A DNA stretch of 6,104 nucleotides, from NCBI GenBank assembly GCA_023380575.1, contig JAMCRM010000239.1, positions 1 to 6,104 of the forward strand, given 5' to 3'. This stretch comes from Acidobacteriota bacterium (GTDB taxonomy: Bacteria > Acidobacteriota > Terriglobia > Bryobacterales > Bryobacteraceae). This document shows positions 1 through 6,104 of this stretch, piece after piece. Numbering within the stretch: the stretch's first letter is position 1; every line of letters starts with the position of its first letter. The notes beneath the pieces are model-generated. The model searched no databases. It was not told the origin of the DNA and saw only the letters and a program-made list of their open reading frames with translations. The position numbers and the translations under genes were made by a program.

Positions 1-150
1 CTCAGTAAAAAAGGTCCTTAAAGCCTCTAACCTCGGATCCATCCGGTACTCTTCAGCGGGGCTTCGCTCTACACGATGATGCGTCACGATGGAGGGCAGA
101 GACACCAGCCCCGCGACCATGAGCAGCCCGTTAGACAATATTCTCCTCAT
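1..150 (-). CDS. N-terminus of an exported protein, possibly a lytic transglycosylase (partial)
   Basis: Fifty codons are open from an ATG at 148-150 to the left edge, where the gene is cut off. A GAGGAG Shine-Dalgarno sequence lies 8 nt upstream of the ATG, which supports both the start and the reality of the gene. The protein begins MRRILSNGLL, with two arginines and then a hydrophobic stretch at about residues 9-22. This looks like a signal peptide or membrane anchor, although no clear AxA cleavage site is seen. The next part is polar and contains DPRLEALRTFF (residues 38-48). From memory, that resembles the segment just before the catalytic domain in small SLT-type lytic transglycosylases, but the catalytic part is outside the window, so the function is a weak inference. 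It has its own candidate promoter (284-292) and is probably not part of the operon upstream. Confidence 0.6.
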   Translation of the reverse strand, partial: MRRILSNGLLMVAGLVSLPSIVTHHRVERSPAEEYRMDPRLEALRTFFTE

Positions 151-180
151 CGAAGATACTCCTCGCTGTGAAATTTTGTA

Positions 181-207
181 GAGCCTGGCGGAAATTTCGC
201 TGGGCTC
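181..207. repeat. 27-nt imperfect inverted repeat in the leader of the left-edge gene
   Basis: The arms GAGCC (181-185) and GGCTC (203-207) surround a second pair, GC (188-189) and GC (199-200), around the central GAAATTTC (191-198). As plus-strand RNA the TG/TG positions between the arms could form wobble pairs. As the minus-strand leader transcript they would be C-A mismatches. It lies between the candidate promoter and the ribosome binding site of the left-edge gene. It could be a protein-binding dyad or a leader hairpin; no U-tract follows, so it is not a terminator. Confidence 0.3.
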
Positions 208-283
208 CCGATCGGAAAGGAAGGGCCTGATGCCAGACCCTTTTGAAAAAGCGGCTTATCAGAACGCTTATGACATGGGTTAA

Positions 284-292
284 ATTATACCA
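284..292 (-). promoter_or_regulatory. Extended -10 promoter for the left-edge exported protein gene
   Basis: On the minus strand these bases read TGGTATAAT, a perfect TATAAT preceded by TG-N, the extended -10 form that can work without a good -35. No good -35 is seen 16-18 nt upstream. Transcription would start near position 277 and give a leader of about 126 nt before the ATG at 150. The element overlaps the first of two tandem repeats, so repression by a protein bound there is plausible. Confidence 0.55.
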
Positions 293-322
293 AATTTGGG
301 AAAAAGTTATACCGAATTTGGG
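285..322. repeat. Tandem 16-bp direct repeats, operator-like
   Basis: Two copies of TTATACC(A/G)AATTTGGG lie at 285-300 and 307-322, identical at 15 of 16 positions and 22 bp apart start to start. That is about two helical turns, so both copies face the same side of the DNA. Each contains a dyad: CCAAATTTGG is perfect in the first (290-299) and has one mismatch in the second (312-321). The first overlaps the extended -10 element. The second ends directly beside the stop codon of the metallopeptidase gene. This is what a cooperative dimeric repressor site would look like; the protein that binds is unknown. Confidence 0.6.
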
Positions 323-1663
323 TTACGAATCATGCTTATGTACGACTGCTAACAAAACCCGCTCAATTGTGGAAATATCCACCAAACCCGAGCAGCCGTA
401 AAGCACTGGCAGCAGCGTCTCGGGACCGTACTGCCGCCGCAACCGGGCCACGCGTTCCGTGCCGGCCCGGTAGGCGGGCAGATACATACGCCCCAGCAGC
501 GGATGGCGCCCCCACGCGCCGGAAAGTTTGTCGGCGCGCTCCTCCGATACCAGGTAATCGCGGCGCAATACCCGCGCTACTTCGGCCCGGGGCATGCCCT
601 CCTGCCAGGTGAGGTATGAGGACTGGTTTTTGGCGTCGTCCTGCAACAGCGCCAGCAGCACGCCGATCTGCAGGTCTTCATCGGGCAACTGCTCCACTTC
701 CGTGACGCCGTGGGCCATCAGGATGGCATTGTTGGCGATGCCTTCAAACAGCGCCGCCGCGCGCGTGTTCATAGTCAGCACGCTGGCCTCGAACCCCACC
801 TGCCTTCGCGCGTAGAGATTTTGCAGATAGGCGAACGTGGTCACGTGTCCGGGGACTACTTCGTGGCTGATCAGTTGTTCGAACTCCGGCACGGAGATCT
901 GCAGTGAAGCGTTGATTTCGTAGGTGGCTTCGTATTCCGGTTCGCCGTCCGGCCGGCGCGCCCGCCCCAGATAGTTCATGGAGCCTGAAAACAACGCATC
1001 CCGAATGGGCAGGAACTGAATGTTGGAGCGCGGCACGGCGGCGAGTGCGGCGGGCAGGTAGGGGATCAGATGGCGCGCGCTCAGGGCGTCAAACAGCGCG
1101 ATCACCGCCGCGCCCAGGGACCGTACGCTGGCCATGGGGACAAGCCGCGCGCTCCGCCAGCCGTCCACCGCCGCGAGGAGCCCGGCGGCATCCTGCGAGG
1201 GGTGCCCCGCGCGGGCCAGCAACTCCGCCACCCGTTCGCGCCGGGCGCGGGGGTCGGAGGGCGAGGGTACCTCGCCCGTGGAGGCCAGCACGCAACGTTC
1301 GTAAGGCACCGCATCGCCTTCGCCGAGAATCTCCACGGCCAAGTCCCACATGACCTCGAAGCACTCGGCCAGGCCGCGCAGGTACTCGCCCCGCAAGCCT
1401 TCCGCCGCGCGGGCGATGGCTCCCCGGACGTCCACAGCGCCCAAATAAGCCTGAATGGCGGGGCGGTCCGGCTCCCTGGCGGAGACGCCCCCGGATTCGC
1501 GTATGCCTGCGGCGGCGCGGTGTGTGTAGGCCTCGGGCAGGGGCTCATCGGAGAACCAGGAATCCGCAATGAAGCGGCCCGTGCCGGAGGCACACATCAC
1601 GTCGCCGCCCCACAGCGTGTCGATGCCCAGGATGGCATTGCCTGCAAGCTGCTCGAAGGTCAT
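323..1663 (-). CDS. Putative zinc metallopeptidase with HExxPGH motif (DUF885-like)
   Basis: A 446-residue protein without a signal peptide or membrane segments, so probably cytoplasmic. Its key motif is HEVVPGH at residues 267-273, followed by FEG at 306-308. HExxPGH with a downstream glutamate in an EG context is the pattern of DUF885-type putative metallopeptidases. H267, H273 and E307 would be the metal ligands and E268 the general base. Most DUF885 proteins are longer and exported, so membership is likely but not certain. The start is the ATG at 1661-1663: it lies 5 nt after the transporter stop, with AGAGGG 9 nt upstream inside the last transporter codons. The reading frame stays open far upstream, but that part only shadows the transporter gene. 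Tight spacing suggests translational coupling and a shared role, perhaps hydrolysis of imported peptides. No clear terminator follows. Confidence 0.85.
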   Translation of the reverse strand: MTFEQLAGNAILGIDTLWGGDVMCASGTGRFIADSWFSDEPLPEAYTHRAAAGIRESGGVSAREPDRPAIQAYLGAVDVRGAIARAAEGLRGEYLRGLAECFEVMWDLAVEILGEGDAVPYERCVLASTGEVPSPSDPRARRERVAELLARAGHPSQDAAGLLAAVDGWRSARLVPMASVRSLGAAVIALFDALSARHLIPYLPAALAAVPRSNIQFLPIRDALFSGSMNYLGRARRPDGEPEYEATYEINASLQISVPEFEQLISHEVVPGHVTTFAYLQNLYARRQVGFEASVLTMNTRAAALFEGIANNAILMAHGVTEVEQLPDEDLQIGVLLALLQDDAKNQSSYLTWQEGMPRAEVARVLRRDYLVSEERADKLSGAWGRHPLLGRMYLPAYRAGTERVARLRRQYGPETLLPVLYGCSGLVDISTIERVLLAVVHKHDS

Positions 1664-1668
1664 GGCGC

Positions 1669-3669
1669 TTATCCCTCTTCCCCGTGCCGCAGGGATCGGA
1701 ACCACACGTACAGGCACAATCCCACGAATAACACCGCGGAGACGGTTTGGGAAACCGGTTCGTTGGCGTAGAAGGGCGTGCGCAGGAGTTCCTCGCGGTA
1801 ACCCGGCGCCAGACGCAGGGCCGCCCCCAGCACACCGCCAAGGGCGCCCCCGGCCATCAGGCCGGAGGCGATGATCACGCCGCGCTCGCGCATGGAGGCG
1901 CCCCGCATCCCGCCGGCCCTTTGGGCGCGGCCGCCAATCCAGTGGGCCAGAAAGCCGCCCACCAGTGCCGGCGTGTTCAGCTCCAGCGGCAGGTACATCC
2001 CCAGGGCAAAAATGAGCGCCGGCACGCCCAGCATTTCCATGATGAGGGCGATCATGGCTCCCGCGCCGAACAGCGCCCAGGCTACCGGCTGGCGGCTCAT
2101 GAAGCCTTCCACCAGCGCCTTCATGATGGAGGCTTGCGGCGATGCCAGCACCGCCCGCATGTCGCCTGGAACGGCCTCCCCGAACTGGAACGCGCGAGCC
2201 AGCATCACGCTGGTAAGGCCGGAAGCCGCCGCGGCCGCCACCACACCCAGGAATTTGACCTTTTCCTGCGCGGCGGGAGTGGCACCGAGCCAATATCCCG
2301 CCTTCAGGTCGGTGATGGCCTGTCCCGAAACCGACAGCGCCGTGCAGACCATGCCGGCAATGGCCATCACGAAGAACATGCCGGCGGTCCCGGAAAGCCC
2401 GAACCGCAGCAGGACCACCGAAGAGATGATGACGGTGAGCATCGTCATGCCGGAAACCGGGTTGCGCGCCGTGGTGGCAATGGCATTGGCCGCCACGGAG
2501 GCAAAAAAGAAAGAGAACAGCAGGGCCATGACGAGTCCCGTAATCACCACCGGGAGCGACGCGTTCAGGTTGACGAAAAAGGCGCCTATGGCGAGCGCGC
2601 TCAGCACCATGCCGAGCAGGATCGACATAACCGGAATATCGCGGTCCGTGCGCTCCAGCCCGCCTTCCCCATGGCGGAATGCGCGCGCCGCGATGGCGAA
2701 GGAGCCCGCCACCACCCGCATGGATTTCAAAATGCCGAAGATGCCGGCGGTGGCGATGGCGCCCACGCCGATGAAGCGCACGTAGCCCAGGAAAATCTGC
2801 CCCGCCGTCATCCCGGCAATGGGCACGGTGGCAGGGTATACCGCGGTGTCCGGCAGGTGGCTGCCTACCATCCAGATCAGCGGAACCAGCACGAAATTCG
2901 AGAGCACGCCGCCGGCGCACAGGATCATGGAACTGCGCAGACCCATGACGTACCCGAGGCCCAGAATGAACCCGATGGCGTCAAAGCTGAAAGTGATCCT
3001 GGCTTTGTCGGCGAGGTTGCGGAACACGGGCAGGAACTGCAGGTCGATCGATTCCTTCCAGACCTGGAAGGTGGTCACGAAGAAGTCGTAGATGCCCGCG
3101 ATGGCCGTGGCTTCCAGCAGCAGCCTGGCTTGCGACCCGCCTTTCTCTCCGGTCACCAGCACCTCGGTGATCGCCGTGGCCTCGGGATACGGCAGTTTGC
3201 CGTGCATGTCGCGTACAAAATAGCGCCGCAGGGGAATCAGAAAGAGTACGCCCAGGCATCCCCCGGCCAGGCAGATGAAAACGGTCTGGACGGGATGGGG
3301 ATCGAGCTTCAGAATATAGAGCGCCGGAAGCGTAAAGATGGCTCCGGCCACTACCGAACCGGCCACCCCGCCGATGCCCGTTACGATCACGTTTTCGAGC
3401 AGCGAGGAGCGCCGCTTATAGAGCCGCGCCAACCCGATGGTCAGGATGGAGATGGGGATGGCCGCCTCCATCACCTGCCCTACTTTGAGCCCCGAATAGG
3501 CCGAGGCGATGCTGAAGATCACGCAAAGGAACACGCCCCAGCCCACCGAGCGGGCGGTCAGCTCCGGGACTGCCGCTTTCGCCGGGGTCAGCGGCTGATA
3601 CTTCTCGCCCGGTGCGAGCGGCTGGTAGGCATTTTCGGGAAGCGAGTTGGCTGCGGAGGTTGGTTGCAT
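1669..3669 (-). CDS. OPT family oligopeptide transporter
   Basis: A 666-residue, very hydrophobic inner-membrane protein with roughly 14-16 predicted membrane segments from residue 42 to 658. Recognisable OPT signatures are SAYSGLKVGQ (56-65), the loop GKLPYPEATA (157-166) running into EVLVTGEKGG, ARNPVSGMTM (401-410) and YLPLELNTPALVGG (559-572). The length fits prokaryotic OPT members, which are secondary transporters for oligopeptides and, in some branches, metal chelates. The substrate cannot be read from sequence. The cytoplasmic N-terminus repeats YQPL(A/T)P at 15-20 and 24-29. The ATG at 3667-3669 is the only sensible start, since the next Met (67) lies inside the membrane core. No Shine-Dalgarno is visible before it; a TACAAT 11 nt upstream suggests an almost leaderless message. 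It is insulated from rpoD by a terminator and heads a two-gene unit with the metallopeptidase. Confidence 0.95.
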   Translation of the reverse strand: MQPTSAANSLPENAYQPLAPGEKYQPLTPAKAAVPELTARSVGWGVFLCVIFSIASAYSGLKVGQVMEAAIPISILTIGLARLYKRRSSLLENVIVTGIGGVAGSVVAGAIFTLPALYILKLDPHPVQTVFICLAGGCLGVLFLIPLRRYFVRDMHGKLPYPEATAITEVLVTGEKGGSQARLLLEATAIAGIYDFFVTTFQVWKESIDLQFLPVFRNLADKARITFSFDAIGFILGLGYVMGLRSSMILCAGGVLSNFVLVPLIWMVGSHLPDTAVYPATVPIAGMTAGQIFLGYVRFIGVGAIATAGIFGILKSMRVVAGSFAIAARAFRHGEGGLERTDRDIPVMSILLGMVLSALAIGAFFVNLNASLPVVITGLVMALLFSFFFASVAANAIATTARNPVSGMTMLTVIISSVVLLRFGLSGTAGMFFVMAIAGMVCTALSVSGQAITDLKAGYWLGATPAAQEKVKFLGVVAAAAASGLTSVMLARAFQFGEAVPGDMRAVLASPQASIMKALVEGFMSRQPVAWALFGAGAMIALIMEMLGVPALIFALGMYLPLELNTPALVGGFLAHWIGGRAQRAGGMRGASMRERGVIIASGLMAGGALGGVLGAALRLAPGYREELLRTPFYANEPVSQTVSAVLFVGLCLYVWFRSLRHGEEG
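3590..3627. repeat. In-frame short duplication near the transporter N-terminus
   Basis: AGCGGCTG(A/G)TA occurs at 3590-3600 and 3617-3627, a period of 27 nt or nine codons. It encodes YQPL(A/T)P twice in the soluble N-terminal tail of the OPT transporter. It keeps frame and lies outside the membrane core, so it should be neutral for transport. Confidence 0.5.
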
Positions 3670-3680
3670 GCGGAAAGGAC

Positions 3681-3686
3681 ATTGTA
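3681..3686 (-). promoter_or_regulatory. Possible -10 element (TACAAT) for the OPT-peptidase operon
   Basis: TACAAT on the minus strand matches five of six -10 consensus bases. It sits between the rpoD terminator and the OPT start codon, 11 nt upstream of the ATG. Transcription would start at about 3673-3674, leaving a leader of only 4-5 nt. This agrees with the missing Shine-Dalgarno. The -35 position falls in the terminator stem (GTGGGG) and is poor, so this is tentative. Confidence 0.35.
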
Positions 3687-3691
3687 GCGGG

Positions 3692-3727
3692 AAAAAGAAA
3701 AGCCCCCACGGCCGGAACCGTGGGGGC
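3692..3727 (-). terminator. Rho-independent terminator of rpoD
   Basis: A perfect 10-bp GC-rich stem, GCCCCCACGG (3702-3711) with its complement at 3718-3727, closes a 6-nt loop. On the minus strand it is followed by TTTTCTTTTT (3701 down to 3692). It begins 17 nt after the rpoD stop codon and separates rpoD from the OPT operon. Confidence 0.95.
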
Positions 3728-3744
3728 GTGATGGGGTAATCGGG

Positions 3745-5271
<1,527 letters not shown>

Positions 5272-5360
5272 TAAGAATCACCTCCCCTGGGAGAAGCGCG
5301 AAAATGACTTTTTGCTGACTTGCTCTTGGGGTAGCTGGCTATAACGAATTGCTGGAACAG

Positions 5361-5395
5361 CCCTGGAGGCAACAGGGAGCCTCTCTCCTTCCAGG
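5361..5395 (-). promoter_or_regulatory. Possible hairpin in the rpoD leader
   Basis: The inner stem pairs 5366-5370 with 5379-5383 (GAGGC/GCCTC, 8-nt loop), and an outer CCTG (5362-5365) can pair with CAGG (5392-5395) across an asymmetric bulge. A competing stem pairs CCCTG (5361-5365) with CAGGG (5373-5377). No U-tract follows. It would lie in the first 40 nt of the rpoD transcript if the promoter call is right. Confidence 0.25.
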
Positions 5396-5405
5396 CTGAT
5401 TCGAC

Positions 5406-5419
5406 TGATGATATCATCA
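5406..5419. promoter_or_regulatory. 14-bp perfect palindrome over the rpoD -10 (candidate operator)
   Basis: TGATGATATCATCA reads the same on both strands and covers the candidate -10 hexamer at 5408-5413. A perfect 14-bp dyad over a core promoter element is typical of a dimeric repressor site. The sequence does not match the NrdR box as I know it, so the binder is unknown. Confidence 0.45.
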
Positions 5420-5436
5420 TTCCCTGTGAAAGTTAA
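5408..5436 (-). promoter_or_regulatory. Candidate sigma70 promoter for rpoD
   Basis: On the minus strand, TTAACT (5431-5436, four of six -35 bases) is followed after exactly 17 nt by TATCAT (5408-5413, five of six -10 bases). Transcription would start near 5401 and give a leader of about 130 nt. This is the best promoter-like arrangement I found in the intergenic region; read-through from nrdR is the alternative source of rpoD mRNA. Confidence 0.5.
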
Positions 5437-5530
5437 GCTCTAATATCTGAGATGTTTGGAAAGTATTTTGGTTACAGCGAATTGTGCCTTCCGAGCTGCT
5501 TGCGGCCGCCTGTGGAAAAGCCTGTGAAAA

Positions 5531-5989
5531 TTACTGCTTCCGGGCGGTGAGCTTGCGCAGCTCGTTGTAGAAAGCCTGTTCGTCCTGAAAATCGCGGTAC
5601 ACCGAGGCGAAGCGGACGTAGGCGATCTTGTCCAGCTCCCGCAAGCGGTCTATGAGCAGTTCTCCTATCTCTGTAGTAGAGATCTCCCGGTCGGGGGAGT
5701 CTGTCACCTTGCTTTCCACCTCGTCCACCAGTTCCGAAAGCCGGCCCATGCTGATGGGTCGCTTTTCGCAGGCTTTCAGCAATCCTGTCAACACTTTCTG
5801 GCGATCGAACTTCTCCCGGCGGCCGTCTTTTTTGATGACCATGTAGGGGACTTCGTCGATGCGTTCGTAACTGGTGAAGCGCCGCTCGCAGGCCAGGCAC
5901 TGGCGCCGCCTCCGGATGGCATCGCCTTCCTTGCTTTCCCGCGAATCCACCACGCGGTCTTCCATGTGCGAGCAAAATGGGCACTTCAA
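5531..5989 (-). CDS. nrdR: Transcriptional repressor NrdR
   Basis: A 152-residue regulator that represses ribonucleotide reductase genes in response to ATP/dATP. The N-terminal zinc ribbon has C3xxC6 (KCPFC) and C31xxC34 (QCLACERRF). The ATP-cone domain follows at about 49-139 (from VIKKDGRREKFDR) and ends with the family-typical YVRFASVYRDFQD (124-136). Length is normal for NrdR, about 150-160 residues. I place the start at TTG (5987-5989): this gives the canonical MKCPFC beginning, and GGGAGG lies 7 nt upstream. The frame is open for 35 more codons to a GTG at 6092-6094, but that would add a Gly-rich, unconserved extension. The TTG overlaps the TGA of an upstream small open frame (TTGA), suggesting coupled translation. 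Its neighbour rpoD lies 259 nt downstream. No nrd structural gene is in the window. Confidence 0.95.
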   Translation of the reverse strand: MKCPFCSHMEDRVVDSRESKEGDAIRRRRQCLACERRFTSYERIDEVPYMVIKKDGRREKFDRQKVLTGLLKACEKRPISMGRLSELVDEVESKVTDSPDREISTTEIGELLIDRLRELDKIAYVRFASVYRDFQDEQAFYNELRKLTARKQ

Positions 5990-6093
5990 GGGGCAACCTC
6001 CCGATCCAATTCTCTCAACCTGGTCCAGTTCAATCCCTCTCGCAGGGCCAGCACCAGGCCCAGCGGAATAATCACCACGAATGAAATAATCCA
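5986..6093 (-). CDS. Small hydrophobic open frame, TGA overlapping the nrdR start
   Basis: Thirty-five sense codons are open between a TAG (6094-6096) and a TGA (5986-5988). They encode WIISFVVIIPLGLVLAL, one convincing membrane helix, then a charged tail (REGLNWTRLRELDREVAP). The TGA shares two bases with the nrdR TTG. Third codon positions are richer in G/C than in the nrdR frame over the same bases, which favours this frame as coding. The start is unclear: GTG at 6076-6078 or 6073-6075 lacks a Shine-Dalgarno. It may be a tiny membrane protein of about 30 residues, or the C-terminus of a longer gene whose upstream part is broken or mis-joined at the window edge. Function unknown. Confidence 0.4.
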   Translation of the reverse strand, partial: WIISFVVIIPLGLVLALREGLNWTRLRELDREVAP

Positions 6094-6104
6094 CTAAGAA
6101 TCAC
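6083..6104 (-). repeat. Copy B of the 22-nt near-repeat, at the right edge
   Basis: It differs at one of 22 positions from 5260-5281, and its GTG (6092-6094) has the same register as the rpoD start codon. In this frame TGA lies just upstream, as at rpoD. The match runs to the last base of the window, so its true length is unknown. Confidence 0.7.

Larger units (their letters stand above)
5272..5530. other. Intergenic region between nrdR and rpoD
   Basis: This 259-nt stretch has no convincing gene. It holds the rpoD Shine-Dalgarno (GGGGAGGTGATT on the minus strand), a candidate promoter with an overlapping palindrome (5406-5436), a possible leader hairpin (5361-5395), and three short repeats of CCTGTG(G)AAA on the plus strand (5423-5432, 5509-5519, 5521-5530). 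No intrinsic terminator is visible after nrdR, so read-through into rpoD is possible. Confidence 0.6.

Noticed and set aside
245..269. Possible terminator after the metallopeptidase (AAGCG/CGCTT stem then T-run)
   Set aside because: Only five base pairs with an 11-nt loop, and it lies downstream of the better promoter at 284-292, so it would cut off the next gene.
1664..2920. Upstream extension of the metallopeptidase frame to 865 codons
   Set aside because: It overlaps the OPT gene in another frame, is low-complexity R/G/H-rich sequence, and the ATG at 1663 has a Shine-Dalgarno and normal coupling distance.
1747..3687. A 646-codon open frame on the plus strand, antisense to the OPT gene
   Set aside because: Composition is rich in H, Q, G and R with no recognisable domain. 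Long antisense frames are expected in high-GC DNA, and the minus-strand OPT protein matches its family throughout.
5272..5530. NrdR-box autoregulatory site
   Set aside because: No sequence close to the ACACWATAT-type consensus was seen here or before nrdR within the window.

Overview
The window is high-GC bacterial chromosome with every supported gene on the minus strand. It looks like an ordinary, mostly core region rather than a mobile or defence island. The style of the housekeeping sigma factor, the GTG and TTG starts and the pairing of a large OPT transporter with a metallopeptidase fit Acidobacteriota (Solibacter/Bryobacter-like). That assignment rests on recalled family resemblance and is not proven. 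I see no tRNA, rRNA, CRISPR array, insertion sequence or phage gene.

Layout in the direction of transcription (right to left). (1) At the right edge, an open stretch of about 36 codons encodes a hydrophobic helix and a charged tail. Its TGA overlaps the TTG start of nrdR, the ATP/dATP-sensing repressor of ribonucleotide reductase genes. (2) A 259-nt intergenic region follows, with a plausible sigma70 promoter whose -10 lies inside a 14-bp perfect palindrome, and some leader structure. (3) rpoD, the primary sigma factor, starts at GTG behind a strong Shine-Dalgarno sequence and ends at a textbook intrinsic terminator. (4) Next comes a two-gene unit: an OPT-family transporter, then, 5 nt after its stop, a 446-residue HExxPGH putative metallopeptidase. 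Together they could import oligopeptides and hydrolyse them. (5) A 172-nt intergenic region holds two 16-bp direct repeats 22 bp apart, one overlapping an extended -10 promoter. (6) At the left edge is the start of an exported protein, possibly a lytic transglycosylase.

The points most worth a second look are the tandem operator-like repeats at 285-322, the 22-nt near-repeat shared by the rpoD start and the right edge, the true nrdR start with its overlapping small ORF, the lack of a normal region 1.1 in RpoD, and the transporter-peptidase operon. I found no convincing undescribed multi-gene system.
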